Below are positions 49,101-54,362 of a DNA stretch of 64,000 nt, piece after piece (positions within the stretch are counted from its first letter, which is position 1; every line of letters begins with the position of its first letter). A model generated the notes under the pieces. The model saw only the letters and a program-made list of their open reading frames with translations, was not told the DNA's origin and searched no databases. The position numbers and the translations under genes are program-made. The stretch comes from Chionoecetes opilio (Eukaryota > Arthropoda > Malacostraca > Decapoda > Majidae): contig JACEEZ010022710.1 in NCBI GenBank assembly GCA_016584305.1, positions 65,001 to 129,000 on the forward strand, given 5' to 3'.

Positions 49101-50296
49101 GAACGTTTTTCAAGAAGTGGCCATCTCAGCACAGCACAAAACATTACGGGCAGTACAGTAGGATTGATTGGGAGGCTCGTCCACATAAACACTGATTAGA
49201 TGTGGGAACTATTTGCTCCCTGCGGAATGCTATTGGCCGCTAAGAAGCTGCTGGACAGATTCCCACCTGACCCTGAACCCTTGCTTGGCGTGCCACATGG
49301 TGAGGAAACTTATCTTAGATCTCTGTCTTTTCAGGGCCAAGGTAGAAATGACTAAGAATGAAACAGTTGCCGGGATGTTTGTTGACTTTGGGGACCATTT
49401 TGTTTCCAGTCTCCAGGAAATACAACCCCTCTTGTCATCATTCTGCATTCTCCCCTGTCTTGCCATCAAGGCAAAGCTTAATGGTAAGTATTCACAGTAG
49501 TGATACACTAGGTATCATAATATGTAAATAGGACACACTCAGCATGTAGCTATTCTGTAAGGTTTAGAAGTAAGTCGGTCTTGCTGTGCAGGGGCCTCAT
49601 GTAGTGGAAATGAGTATATACTAGGTATGGAGGAAAGTCAAAGTGATATGACTGTCCGAGTGATAATACGCTGAACCTGTAACCAAAAATCACCACCACA
49701 CACCCTCTAATGCCACCCATCCTCTACCATGGTCACGGCTCAAGGTGCAATTCCTGCATGTGGCGATGAAATACGTGTCTTTATTTGACGGTATTTGTCA
49801 TGAACCGTGGCTGGAAAGATTAATGTCACCGGGTCAAGTCGGGTAGAGCGAGCAGAACCTTGTCTCTACTTTTGCACCCTCAGGTGATGAGGTGGGCTCA
49901 GACGCCCTCACGCGGGTGTGATTCCTGGCTGTGGCGAAGTATTTGTCTTGTTTGACTGATATAGTATGTTGATGAAATAGAGTATCAAGTAGGCAAATGG
50001 CTTCATATGCTCCTGTTGGTTCTATTGTATGTGAGTATTTTTATTTTGTTTCAGGTATCGCGCCATTGAACAAGTCGTGGAGTATTGAGGATGCCCTGCA
50101 CTTCCGTTCATTGACGGCCATGACGGGAAACAAGCACATGAGTTCCGTGGTGTATGGTAAGGAGGTGGATCAGACGGGATCTTTGCAGATTTCACTGCTG
50201 CTCATAGACACAACTAACAAGGATTTTGACATCTTCATTAATCAGCTCTTTGTGGAGGAGAATAGAGCCGTCTACACCTGGGCCGGGGAAGAGTGA
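9106..50296 (+). CDS. Tdrd7: Tudor domain-containing protein 7 (TDRD7/tapas), 23 coding exons
   Basis: Exons: 9106-9211, 9555-9643, 10078-10215, 13887-14096, 25986-26387, 32432-32593, 33016-33192, 33579-33806, 34949-35052, 35351-35498, 39972-40116, 41183-41289, 43677-43904, 44296-44410, 45102-45226, 46075-46179, 46691-46804, 47235-47353, 47502-47578, 47781-47923, 48058-48203, 49335-49483, 50055-50296. All introns are GT-AG, the phases agree throughout, and the 1,192-codon product ends at TGA 50294-50296 with no internal stop. Domain order: LOTUS (about 15-100), Gln-rich (182-315), dsRBM-like (325-425), LOTUS-like (429-500), Tudor 1 (560-680), Tudor 2 (745-865), Tudor 3 (985-1110). Three Tudor domains plus LOTUS domains distinguish TDRD7 from TDRD5. 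The family works in germ granules in piRNA and mRNA control, binding Vasa-type helicases through LOTUS and methyl-arginine partners through Tudor. Extra or alternative exons cannot be excluded. Confidence 0.9.
9727..9939. mobile_element. TTAA-flanked MITE copy 1 (~213 bp)
   Basis: TTAA-CCCCTTGAGACTCAGAACG opens and GATCTGGGCGTGAAGGGG-TTAA closes. The TTAA duplication and short CCCCTT inverted ends fit a piggyBac-type or Kolobok-type non-autonomous element. Two more copies are at 33242-33453 and 59150-59361. Confidence 0.8.
10717..11138 (+). mobile_element. tRNA-derived SINE with poly-A tail
   Basis: The head GGCGGTGACCGAGTGGTTAG resembles the A-box region of a Ser/Leu-type tRNA. A diverged B-box region follows (near 10770), then a body shared with the copy at 40170 (GCGGCATGAGCCTA, CCAACCATCACGGCCCTCCA) and a poly-A tail ending near 11139. 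It lies in Tdrd7 intron 3. Confidence 0.75.
11189..11330. repeat. 31-bp tandem repeat, ~5 copies
   Basis: The unit is ACATTATGCCTATGGGCACC followed by ATACCTACCGG. Copies are nearly identical, with a degenerate unit on each side. Translations across it are artefacts. Confidence 0.9.
11657..13625. mobile_element. hAT-like non-autonomous element (~1.97 kb) with 8-bp target duplication
   Basis: The ends are CAGGGTTG at 11657 and its complement CAACCCTG at 13625, followed inward by ATTTAAATCA-rich arms. The flanks are GTTGGTGG (11649-11656) and GTTGGTAG (13626-13633), a 7/8 match as expected of a hAT duplication. A second inverted pair lies inside (12413-12449 against 13195-13232, sharing AAATGCCAGTGGTCGCTGGC). 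No transposase frame is recognised. It lies in Tdrd7 intron 3. Confidence 0.75.
13887..14096 (+). CDS. Tdrd7: Tdrd7 exon 4: basic, Asn/Ser/Pro-rich linker
   Basis: Seventy codons, phase 0 at both ends, acceptor CACACAG and donor GTGAGT. Residues 112-181 include NWYSSRYNWYQPNRRQISSP, with many Arg, Asn, Ser and Pro and no globular pattern. It is probably a disordered linker after the LOTUS domain; the Arg-rich, aromatic composition resembles linkers of granule proteins. A 39-bp tandem array begins about 50 bp after its donor. Confidence 0.8.
14146..14741. repeat. 39-bp minisatellite, ~15 copies
   Basis: The unit reads TTACTATTTTGTCCGTAGAA then GTCGGTAGCAGTCCGAGTC. The first three units are shortened; the rest are near identical. 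Because 39 is a multiple of 3, several frames stay open on both strands (13-residue repeats such as SVEVGSSPSLTIL), which explains the long spurious frames here. It lies in Tdrd7 intron 4. Confidence 0.95.
15126..15184. repeat. (ATT)n microsatellite
   Basis: About 19 ATT trinucleotides. Confidence 0.95.
15432..15525 (+). mobile_element. SINE 3' fragment
   Basis: CAGCCCTCCAGTGAACCTCC, GGGCCTACCATCTGAGCCCT and TACAGGCGCTATAGGCATAA match the 3' portion of the SINE copies near 40440-40840 and, reversed, 17177-17312. Confidence 0.6.
15526..16188. other. Tdrd7 intron 4 DNA, nothing recognised
   Basis: An 80-codon minus-strand frame at 15865-16107 has no recognisable domain and no splice support, so it is not called. 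Confidence 0.4.
16189..16997. mobile_element. hAT-like MITE (~0.8 kb) inserted in (TA)n
   Basis: The termini are TAGTGATGGACCGAATATTC and its complement ending GGTCCATCACTA at 16997. Both flanks are (TA)n, so the 8-bp duplication is ambiguous. Subterminal ATTCGCATTCGC motifs repeat at both ends. No transposase frame is visible. Confidence 0.7.
17020..17420. mobile_element. Tigger-like end fragments interrupted by an antisense SINE
   Basis: CAACCCTCGGCTATCGCGC at 17022 and related CCTCGGCTATAGC blocks at 17092 and 17340 resemble Tigger/pogo termini. Between them, 17177-17312 is the reverse of the SINE 3' body (CCTCCAGGGCTCGGATGGTA). Confidence 0.5.
17421..18540. other. Tdrd7 intron 4 DNA with poly-A tracts
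   Basis: The stretch is AT-rich, with A homopolymers at about 17846-17879 and 17919-17936. No gene is recognised. Confidence 0.4.
18550..18600. repeat. (CTT)n run ending in a perfect 15-bp hairpin
   Basis: CTTCTTCTTCGCCCA (18566-18580) pairs exactly with TGGGCGAAGAAGAAG (18586-18600) around CGCAG. Confidence 0.75.
19385..19541 (-). mobile_element. One end of a hAT-like element with AACCGCA hairpins
   Basis: On the minus strand it starts TTAGTGATGGATCGAGTGG, similar to the end of the 16189 element, then carries repeated ACAACCGCAGTTGCGGTTGT palindromes. The partner end was not found. Confidence 0.45.
19543..19619. repeat. (TA)n microsatellite, left part
   Basis: About 38 TA units, interrupted by the Tigger element that begins at 19620. 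The right part resumes at 22908. Confidence 0.95.
19620..22907 (-). mobile_element. Tigger/pogo transposon (3.29 kb) inserted in a (TA)n tract
   Basis: The left end CACACAACCCTCGATTTGCC (19620) matches the complement of the right end (GGCAAATCGAGGGTTGTGTG, ending 22907), flanked by TA on both sides inside (TA)n. It carries a minus-strand transposase relic. A 166-bp tandem duplication near the left end (19902-20067, 20068-20233) repeats the transposase 3' end. A second duplicated block shared by 21965-22045 and 22550-22650 suggests rearrangement of the 5' region. Poly-A tracts are at 22771-22835. Confidence 0.88.
20105..21968 (-). pseudogene. Tigger/Jerky-type (pogo) transposase, frameshifted
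   Basis: The start ATG is at 21968 (MAPPTYKNVTKRTRK) and the stop near 20105, about 620 codons. The domains are a Psq-type helix-turn-helix (KLEVIKELEAGKTVAQVC), a CENP-B/Tc5-type HTH ending DGWLWRFRK, and a DDE_1 catalytic core with IYNIDETGV, VLLDNAPAHP and LIQPMDQGV, so the three catalytic Asp are present. The C-terminus has QSK then IDTFFKP, a PCNA-binding PIP-box-like motif known from pogo transposases. Frame changes are needed near 21905, 21545, 20605 and 20340, so it is a pseudogene as read, although assembly indels could explain some. It would cut and paste DNA at TA sites in the nucleus. Confidence 0.9.
22908..22993. repeat. (TA)n microsatellite, right part
   Basis: Continuation of the tract split by the Tigger insertion, with a few TGTA interruptions. 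Confidence 0.92.
23217..23786. mobile_element. TA-target MITE with internal ~146-bp duplication
   Basis: CCGTATTTTACGGCTTATAA opens and GCGTCTTATAAGCCATATAA closes, with TA at both flanks. Inside, a block starting at 23306 (GACTGCCGCCAAGACTGGCG) recurs at about 23452. Single ends of the same family lie at 55056 and 56202. Confidence 0.75.
23905..24170 (+). pseudogene. LINE ORF2 C-terminal fragment
   Basis: The frame reads a C-terminal tail, PPGRPRKTWRQCIEEDLAAL, then MDRDSWKRIIGRLTS and stop at 24114. GRP-[KR]-x-W-x4-EDL is the usual end of non-LTR retrotransposon ORF2 after the reverse transcriptase. The 3' UTR (AAATCTGACGTTAAACAGAA) recurs at 45507, so this is a repeated family truncated at its 5' side. 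Confidence 0.7.
24435..25301. mobile_element. Tigger-like MITE (867 bp)
   Basis: CAGGGAGGTCCCGTTATACG at 24435 is mirrored by CGGGACCTCCCTG ending 25301, with TA on both flanks (24433-24434, 25302-25303). Inside, a ~95-bp unit (GGTAATTAGCCAGGTG, TTGGGACC) is repeated about three times at 24600-24910, and a poly-T tract lies at 25132-25181. It lies in Tdrd7 intron 4. Confidence 0.85.
25735..25865 (+). mobile_element. Retroelement 3' fragment
   Basis: GATAAATTCATGGATGAAAG, TAACAGGAACTACCTCGTGT and AGGTCTCACGGCCTCTAGTA match, in reverse, 58640-58760. It is a dispersed 3' remnant, probably of a LINE. Confidence 0.5.
25986..26387 (+). CDS. Tdrd7: Tdrd7 exon 5: glutamine-rich (polyQ) exon
   Basis: 134 codons, phase 0 at both ends, acceptor TACCACAG and donor GTAATT. 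After SLPGNRWQPEQQKLLQ the exon is dominated by Gln (mostly CAA), with periodic Leu, Val, His, Lys and Arg (QQIHQQVHQQVHQQVQK, ELQKQQLQQ). The heptad-like hydrophobics predict a coiled coil or prion-like region (residues 182-315). The intron after it is almost entirely a 5.8-kb transposon. Length is likely polymorphic because of the CAA/CAG repeats. Confidence 0.85.
26514..32354 (-). mobile_element. 5.84-kb DNA transposon with FEN1/PIN-like protein, filling Tdrd7 intron 5
   Basis: CAGTAAAACCTCTC opens at 26514 and its complement closes at 32354, with TA on both sides (26512-26513, 32355-32356). Inverted arms of more than 300 bp follow (left 26563-26890, right 31800-32113; shared blocks GGATGGGGACATGCCGGATA and AAATTTTATCA), interrupted by a ~170-bp difference near the right end. 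One damaged minus-strand gene occupies most of the interior. The termini and TA target resemble Tigger/pogo, but no DDE core is visible in the protein. Confidence 0.8.
27109..31602 (-). pseudogene. Transposon protein: zinc-finger-like N-terminus, FEN1/PIN-like motifs, CXC-like tail
   Basis: Reading from ATG 31602 or 31596 to a stop near 27109, about 1,400 codons are recoverable over several frames. Order: two Cys/His clusters (CIICQQ...HKSCH; CIFCTKQDG...YHLACLVGL), a middle part with GALDNLDYNPSS and DQAHEQNNELVKGPGGAVGL, then acidic motifs HEEADTRIVVH, RTVDTDVVAIL and FTGCDTTSAFFGKGKK. E-A-D, D-x-D and G-C-D in this order match XPG/FEN1-type PIN nucleases (inference). A frame change near the end gives CGCKSATCGGRCSCKK and CTELCSC, a CXC-like tail. 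Frame changes are needed near 30240, 29285, 29250, 27810, 27610 and 27190. An acceptor-like CTTGTGTTGCAG just upstream suggests a 5' exon. It belongs to a repeat family I recall from invertebrate genomes but cannot name. Confidence 0.75.
32432..33192 (+). CDS. Tdrd7: Tdrd7 exons 6-7: dsRNA-binding-like segment
   Basis: Exon 6 is 32432-32593 and exon 7 is 33016-33192; both are phase 0. Residues 316-428 run KKTYKQQLMEAVEALGY, KPVYQTLRYGKKTQEWCTTI, IGSQLRVSSYPISLKTPEQA, EESASEIALQYLPQL. Helix, three strands and a final Ala-rich helix in this order (x-Y-x6-G then G-x-K/S-x-AE-x2-A-x2-AL-x2-L) resemble a dsRBM fold. That assignment is inference; no KKxAK basic motif is intact, so it could be a protein-binding type. 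Its position between two LOTUS domains fits a structured central domain. Confidence 0.8.
33242..33453. mobile_element. TTAA-flanked MITE copy 2
   Basis: Same ends and body as 9727-9939 (TTAACCCCTTGAGACT, GATCTGGGCGTGAAGGGG, TTAA). It makes up more than half of the 386-bp Tdrd7 intron 7. Confidence 0.8.
33579..33806 (+). CDS. Tdrd7: Tdrd7 exon 8: second LOTUS-like segment
   Basis: 76 codons, phase 0 at both ends. LLEDRYPLKPLWWEALQATY, RKVYQENLPQDWI and SLKFDNPCLDKWTVAL give the helix-helix-strand order of the later LOTUS repeats of TDRD7: a leucine-rich first helix, Y-x3-Y/F, L-P, and a terminal W-x-V/I-x-L strand (residues 429-504). Divergence is high, so the domain call is moderate even though the exon is secure. 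Confidence 0.8.
33807..34948. other. Tdrd7 intron 8, nothing recognised
   Basis: AT-rich, with no supported exon or complete repeat. Plus-strand frames here lack splice or domain support. Confidence 0.5.
34949..41289 (+). CDS. Tdrd7: Tdrd7 exons 9-12: Pro-rich linker and first Tudor domain
   Basis: Exons 34949-35052, 35351-35498, 39972-40116 and 41183-41289 encode residues 505-672. The start TPSPPPLTPSPPRASTPKS is a linker with repeated S/T-P sites. It is followed by LPSTPTWDVLITCVKDPNDI, NVRLVGEEYS, a charged insertion, then NIYAAKFEESWFRVKVLETL and MQLVEFVDEGDTTTIPLCDL, the Tudor barrel of the family (W-x-R, V-x-FVD-x-G). Phases run 0-2-0-1-0. The Tudor fold is split over three exons, as in other extended Tudor genes. 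Intron 10 holds SINEs and a Tigger; intron 12 is a minisatellite. Confidence 0.88.
35776..36063 (-). mobile_element. tRNA-derived SINE (B-box type 2), minus strand
   Basis: On the minus strand, CAGTGGCGTTGTGATTAGCG and GGTTCGAATCC precede a body containing GGGTACCTGGGGATGGTAAC and CACCACAGCAGGCTCAAGGG, ending in the family tail (CCCATCTTTAC). It is the same family as 38757-39052. Confidence 0.75.
36140..36298 (+). mobile_element. Truncated SINE copy (3' half)
   Basis: ACATCACACTAGCCTTGTGT, CACCTACCACAGGCTCAATG and CATCTTTACCTTACC match the 3' half of the SINE at 38757; the tRNA head is missing. Confidence 0.65.
37100..37905 (-). pseudogene. Transposon protein fragment (RWMAK / HLWYLSE family)
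   Basis: On the minus strand, different frames give in order GALHRARWMAKIIYAIKIYL, HLWYLSERRVALAFFDDHLA, FFEILGLDVGLLAV, and VNDFAERGVALMQDFNLALT with TKNEEQRQFLLSRGG near the end. These blocks recur in a repeat-encoded protein family of invertebrate genomes (from memory; superfamily not named). Several frame changes and stops show it is dead. Its GC content is well above that of the surrounding Tigger. Confidence 0.6.
38390..38630 (-). pseudogene. Tigger transposase HTH fragment
   Basis: On the minus strand, EREIDIQHAAERLAIHLGHK then FKCSAGWLWWFRRRDGIV matches the CENP-B/Tc5-type HTH that precedes the DDE core in Tigger transposases (compare DGWLWRFRK in the 20105-21968 copy). The catalytic core is absent. 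Confidence 0.65.
38757..39052 (+). mobile_element. tRNA-derived SINE with A and B boxes
   Basis: The head CCGTGGTGTAGTGGCTAGCA (A box) and GGTTCGAATCC at 38803-38813 (B box) are followed by GGGTACCTGGGAAAACCTGG, CACCCACCACAGGCTCAAAG and a CATCTTTACCTTTACC tail. It is the fullest copy of this family here. It lacks a complete tRNA 3' half, so it is not a tRNA gene. Confidence 0.8.
40168..40860 (+). mobile_element. tRNA-derived SINE, long copy ending in (CAA)n
   Basis: The head GGAGGCGGTAGCAGAGTGG, with B box GAGTTCGATTC (40223-40233), is related to the SINE at 10717. The 3' body (GTGAACCTCCAGGGCCTACC) partly repeats after an inserted ~300-bp block, and the tail is (CAA)n. It sits about 50 bp after Tdrd7 exon 11. 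Confidence 0.65.
41436..43669. repeat. 31-bp C-rich minisatellite, ~70 copies
   Basis: The unit is CCACCGCTGATGTCACCCTT then ATTACACCCCC, with C-tract length varying by 1-2 and TGTC/TGCC alternation. It fills nearly all of Tdrd7 intron 12 and stops 7 bp before the exon 13 acceptor at 43676. The complementary strand is G-rich (GGGGGGG with GGG every ~17 nt). The long Pro/His and Gly-rich frames here are artefacts. Confidence 0.95.
43677..46804 (+). CDS. Tdrd7: Tdrd7 exons 13-17: inter-Tudor linker and second Tudor domain
   Basis: Exons 43677-43904, 44296-44410, 45102-45226, 46075-46179 and 46691-46804 encode residues 673-901. Exon 13 completes the extended Tudor 1 module (DLHCCLAGLED, YALVIFDTSTNEDINLND). 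Tudor 2 follows: VGYVAEVYLTYASHAGIIYF, DKLYLACFSGDGEWYRAA, then MEFVDFGNLEKVSINNIRNF, with the aromatic and Asp-Phe-Gly-Asn core that forms the methyl-arginine cage. ALPCQLYKVPG in exon 17 starts the post-Tudor SN-like part. Phases are 0-0-1-0-0-0. A possible alternative exon at 44508-44617 is listed separately. Confidence 0.88.
44508..44617 (+). CDS. Tdrd7: Possible alternative terminal (stop-containing) exon of Tdrd7
   Basis: TATCACCACAG gives a good acceptor ending at 44507. Read in the phase left by exon 14, it encodes ISTLAAQTWADEEFVTTTNN and 16 further residues, then TGA at 44615-44617. Use of this exon would cut the protein after about 786 residues, removing Tudor 3 and part of Tudor 2. 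Exon 14 to exon 15 splicing is also in phase, so this is optional at best. Confidence 0.25.
45440..45535 (+). mobile_element. LINE 3'-end fragment
   Basis: CGTATCATCGACCGTCTAAC and AAATCTGACGTTAAACAGAA match the end of ORF2 and the 3' UTR of the LINE fragment at 23905-24170. Confidence 0.6.
47235..50296 (+). CDS. Tdrd7: Tdrd7 exons 18-23: third Tudor domain and C-terminus
   Basis: Exons 47235-47353, 47502-47578, 47781-47923, 48058-48203, 49335-49483 and 50055-50296 encode residues 902-1192. After a linker comes PEIGSHFDVIVTFAASPNLF, VQPWNMDKKYGELSDSMQKH, GGQYCALKQKDVWYRAKVEM and VAGMFVDFGDHFVSSLQEIQ, a complete Tudor with its FVDFGD core. The last exon has LQISLLLIDTTNKDFDIFIN and ends VYTWAGEE. 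The final domain and end resemble TDRD7 rather than other Tudor proteins. Phases are 0-2-1-0-2-1. No AATAAA is seen close after the stop. Confidence 0.9.
48670..49170 (+). mobile_element. SINE-like repeat with tRNA-type B box
   Basis: CCGACTGGTTTCGTCGGAGG and GAGTTCGAGTCCTCACC near 48732-48790 resemble a tRNA-derived head. The rest has no clear body shared in this window. It lies in Tdrd7 intron 21. Confidence 0.35.
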
Positions 50297-51330
50297 GCAG
50301 TGTTCAAGTAGTATGCACTGTTTTCTTGTTTAAAATATTTTAGAGGATGTATTCTTTTTTTTTTATATTGTTAAGAGTGGAAGTTTATTTGTGAACTGTG
50401 TGGTTGGCCACCAATTAAGGAGCTGAAAGATCTTAATAATAATGCCAAAACAGGGGAGTTGATTGCAGGTCTTATATATTTTCTACCATCTTATCATTTA
50501 TCTCAGTATTAAATTAATCTATTAGTGGTTATTTGTAGAGAAATCCAAATTCCCTTGTAATTATTAACTGCAGATATTTTTCTTTAAATTTTCTGCATGT
50601 TACTAGTAAGATAAATTTTCATAATTATGTATTCAACGAAGATATATTCTTCCGATCTAGCTTATATTACCAAGGAGTTACCTTATTTACTTTGATGTAA
50701 TGAAATTATTTGAATAGTTGGCAATGTTTCTGTACTATGTATGAAAAGCATTACATAATTTCTATTGAAAACAACTTCCCACAGTGGCAAGCAAGGTAAG
50801 AAAGGAATGGATCACAATGAAGTCTTGTTGCATTTACTTTTTATAAACATGAAGATTATTGTAAGGACTTTGTGACAAGTGATAGAAGGTGGTGAGTGAA
50901 AACACACGCGGGAAGCAAGAACTTTATTCCTGATTAGTTTTACTCCTGAGAAGCTTCTTCAGAGGAATATTCCCATGAATAAGATCTTATGAGTGAAACT
51001 AGTCACGAATAAAGTTCTTGCTTCCGGCTCATGTCTTCCCTCACCAACTACTTAGCTTATTGCTGGCATTATCATCATCTTTCCACAGTGAATGAGGGGA
51101 AAGTCGTAATGATTAATTTGTGTATATTCTAAACTATAGAACACAATCACCGTAGGATTATGCTTAAAGCTTTGTAGATATAAGAACCATATTAAAGGTA
51201 GCTATTGTTTAAATTGTTATTTGATTGCTCCTTATAGGATAATAAGTGTGAAACAAATTCCATTGTGTGATATTGTATGGCCCATTGCACAAGGCAGTAT
51301 TTTTTTTCCTGTGAGAAGGAAACAAACAAA
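50297..51330. other. Tdrd7 3' UTR/flank with an inverted repeat
   Basis: No coding signal. GGAAGCAAGAACTTTATTC (50911) is inverted as GAATAAAGTTCTTGCTTCC (51007), a 19-bp perfect arm pair about 77 bp apart; the right arm contains AATAAA. Confidence 0.45.
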
Positions 51331-52215
51331 CCTTGCAAACAAGTGATGCAAAATGCAAGCTTAATTGGAAGCCCTCAAGGCACATGACGAGGCCAATTTA
51401 GTTCTTTTCTAAAAGTGGAAAAAAACTTACTTAGGATTTGAACATAAGAAAACTACACAACCTGTCATAGATATCTAGTTTGAACATTCATAAATGCACC
51501 AGAAAATTACCTTCGCCCCACCTTGCTGCATCCCCTTCTGTTCCTTGTATCGCAGTGCTCCCATTAGTGCCCCCCCCCCGTTATCAGGCCCCCTGGTCAT
51601 CTGTGGGGCTCGGGTCTGACCCGGGAGAAAGTGTTTAGTCTTAGCCACATTATAATGATCCGATCCCCCGGTTTTCTTTTTTTGAGCCATAGCGATAATG
51701 CGAAATGGGTTGCGAGAATTGAGGAAACTTGATGTAGGGTGATGGGTAAGGGTGAGTGAAGGTGTATGGTATGTGTGTATGGTAGTGAATGGGGGGAATG
51801 TGGGGTGAGGTAAGTATAATGGTGTTTGTTAATGGTGGTGATGGTGGGGGTATGGTGAGCAATGTGTGGGGGTATGGCTGAGTCAAGGCGTTGTTTTTTT
51901 CCGATGACAATTGAACAACAAAAGCTTGCACAAGTCCGTGTGCAAAATGCAAGCTTAATTGGACCGTCAAGGCCATGCCACCAATAGTGGTCTTTCTAAA
52001 AAGTGGAAACCTGACTTAGGATTTGAACTAAGGAAACTACAAACCTTCTAGATAACTATTTGCATTTATATATGGCCCATGCAATTAGCCATTCGCCCCA
52101 CCTTGCTGGCATCCATCTTCCTTGTATCCCAGTGCTCCCATTAGTGCACGCTCGCACCCCCTAGTCAGCCCGCTGCATCGTGGGGGGCTTTCGGTCATGA
52201 AAACCCTGAGAGCTT
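51330..52215. repeat. Imperfect direct duplication (~290 bp, two copies)
   Basis: 51340-51625 and 51925-52210 share ATGCAAGCTTAATTGGA, ACTTAGGATTTGAAC, TTCGCCCCACCTTGCTG and CAGTGCTCCCATTAGTG. They may be the 5' region of the LINE that follows, or a local duplication. Confidence 0.6.
51510..51690 (-). CDS. Unrecognised short frame starting MAQKKKTGGSDHYNVAKTKH
   Basis: The minus-strand ATG at 51690 opens about 60 codons rich in Lys, Gly and Thr, up to GGAK, where a donor-like GTAATT follows. The start (M-A-x-KKKT) is faintly like small basic ribosome-biogenesis factors, but the rest does not support that. Part of it lies in the duplicated block (YKEQKGMQQGGAK against a corrupted second copy), so repeat origin is likely. 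I do not recognise it. Confidence 0.2.
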
Positions 52216-52999
52216 CCGACTTAGCATATAGCACCGCATCATATCTTTAAATGACCCCCAGAATCCCCCCACTTGCTTCCAACCCCTGCGTCCCTTTTGA
52301 CCCGGTCCGGAATATATGCCCCCCGTTCCCCAAACTCGACCTCGGGACCTTAGGGCTCGGTCTACGGTCAGGGAGTGAAGGCGTCCGCAACCTTTCGCAG
52401 ACTGAGAAGTACATAAAAGGGTATTTTCCGGGAAGAGCAGCGACAACGTCGAAGGTTGGCACGAAGACACGGTATCCCGTGCCTTACGTGCGACCTTCGT
52501 GCGACTTGCCTTCCAAACAAAAGCACTTCTTTGTGGTAAGCGATTCTTCAGTTTGGTTACGGTCGTGTTGTCGTCTACCGACCCCTGACCTCGGTACGGG
52601 CCTTAGTGCTCCTGAGCCCCCTAGCCAGATCAAGAATCCATCCTCAGCACCAGGCGACACTCCTGCCCACAACCTCACTACCTCTTCCATCCTTGCCTCC
52701 CTGCTCCTTCCTCCTCCCCATCTTTGTCCTCCTCATCCTGTATAGCTAGCTACTCTTGCACCCTACAACCCTTCTCCCTCCGGGAGAACTACAGTCCGCA
52801 CGATCACCTCTTCCTCACGCCCACGCACATCTACGTACTTCTCTCCCTTACCCCTCCTTCGACACTTTTTGGTCCTGCAAAATGGAACCGTTTCTTCATC
52901 GTCCCTAGCACCGCCCCTTACTCTGCTAACGCCCTACGTTTCACGGCATGCCTCCAACGACAAGTTGGCAAGGTTGCATTCCGTACCCGCCCCGACCGG

Positions 53000-53541
53000 C
53001 AAAGGTGGGCATCGCAATTTTTTTCTCCAATTCCGCAATTCCGACCTGCACCAGTCCGCAATCGCAATAACGCTATTTTTTTCAGATAGGCCTTTTCGCA
53101 TCGCAATTCGCAATTCCGCAAACTAATTTTGACACCTACAATTAAAACAAAACATCTACAATTAAAACAAAAAATGTCTCTAGACTCTTAAACATCTGTA
53201 GACTCTTAAATACCTACAATTAAAACAAAAAATGTCTCTTAGACTCTTTATTAGTGTTTAATACTTCTGTATTCTGTTTCTGTTTATACTTGTTACTTGT
53301 CCTTCACAATTAAGTCTGTCTCTTTTAGTGTTTTCCTTTACTTCTACACTTCACAGTCTACTGGCTAGTAATCACTAATCTAAGTAATCTACTAATCTTC
53401 CTCCCCCTCCCCCGCACTTTAAAGGTGGTCACCGTCACAATTATTGCGATTGCATTTCAAAATTTTGGCGGTCCGCAACCCGCAATTCCGCAACCGAATT
53501 ACCCATTCCGCAAGTTGCGAATTGCGGAATGCCCACCTTTG
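53000..53541. mobile_element. hAT-like MITE inside the LINE ORF1
   Basis: CAAAGGTGGGCATCGCAATT and AATTGCGGAATGCCCACCTTTG (shown ends only) are inverted termini. The flanks are CCGACCGG (52992-52999) and CTGACCGG (53542-53549), an 8-bp duplication with one difference. The interior is GCAATTCCGCAA-rich with AT-rich repeats and no frame. Confidence 0.8.
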
Positions 53542-54362
53542 CTGACCGGTCCCACCTGGTGACTGTTGACACCGAGGCACAAGCTGATGCACTGCTCAGT
53601 GCTCGACCTTAAAGACCTCGACGGCAACCCCTTTTGCATCACGCCCGACACAACTCTTAACACCTGCACTGGAACAGTTTCCATCACCCCGTGTTCTTGC
53701 CCAGTCGATGACACCGAATGGTCTGAGTGCACGGATGTCCTCCTCGACCTTTTAACAGAGGATTATGATGCCGTTGCAGTTTACTGCTACACCATCCCAT
53801 CCCGGGGCTGCCGTAAGTCCCCTACCAACATTGCCAAAGTCACTTTCAAAAGGCAAGATCTCCCTGGTAGCATTTATGTTGCCGGGGTCAACTACTCTGT
53901 TAAACCTTACCGCCCTACTCTACGCCAGTGCCAGTCCTGCTGGCATTTTGGCCACCCTGCCAAGCACTGCCGTTCCCTTGTCTGCTGCCAATTTTGTGCT
54001 CAACCTGGCCATGCTCGTTCCACATGTCCTGCTACATCTCCCACTTGTGCAAACTGTGGTGGTTCCCACAATGTCTTCTACAGGGGTTGCACTGTCTACC
54101 ACTTAGAATCGGAAGTGGCATCCATCAGATTTAAGAAGGGCTTAACTCTGAGGGAAGCCCACCAAGAAGCTCGCCGCCTAGGCTTTTCGCCTACTCCCGT
54201 CTCCCAGCTTATTTCCAATCCCACTTTTCTGAATCCCCCTACTACAACCCCTCCTACACACTCTTTCCCTGTTCCTCCTCCTCCCACTCCTCGTCCCTCC
54301 TTTGCTCCTTCCGTTCTCCCCTCTCTCCATAGCTAACCCTTTTTCCGTTCTTAGTCCAGATA

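Noticed and set aside
52251..52745. 164-codon frame as an independent gene
   Set aside because: Low-complexity Pro/Ser sequence just upstream of a LINE ORF1; it is more likely LINE 5' DNA.
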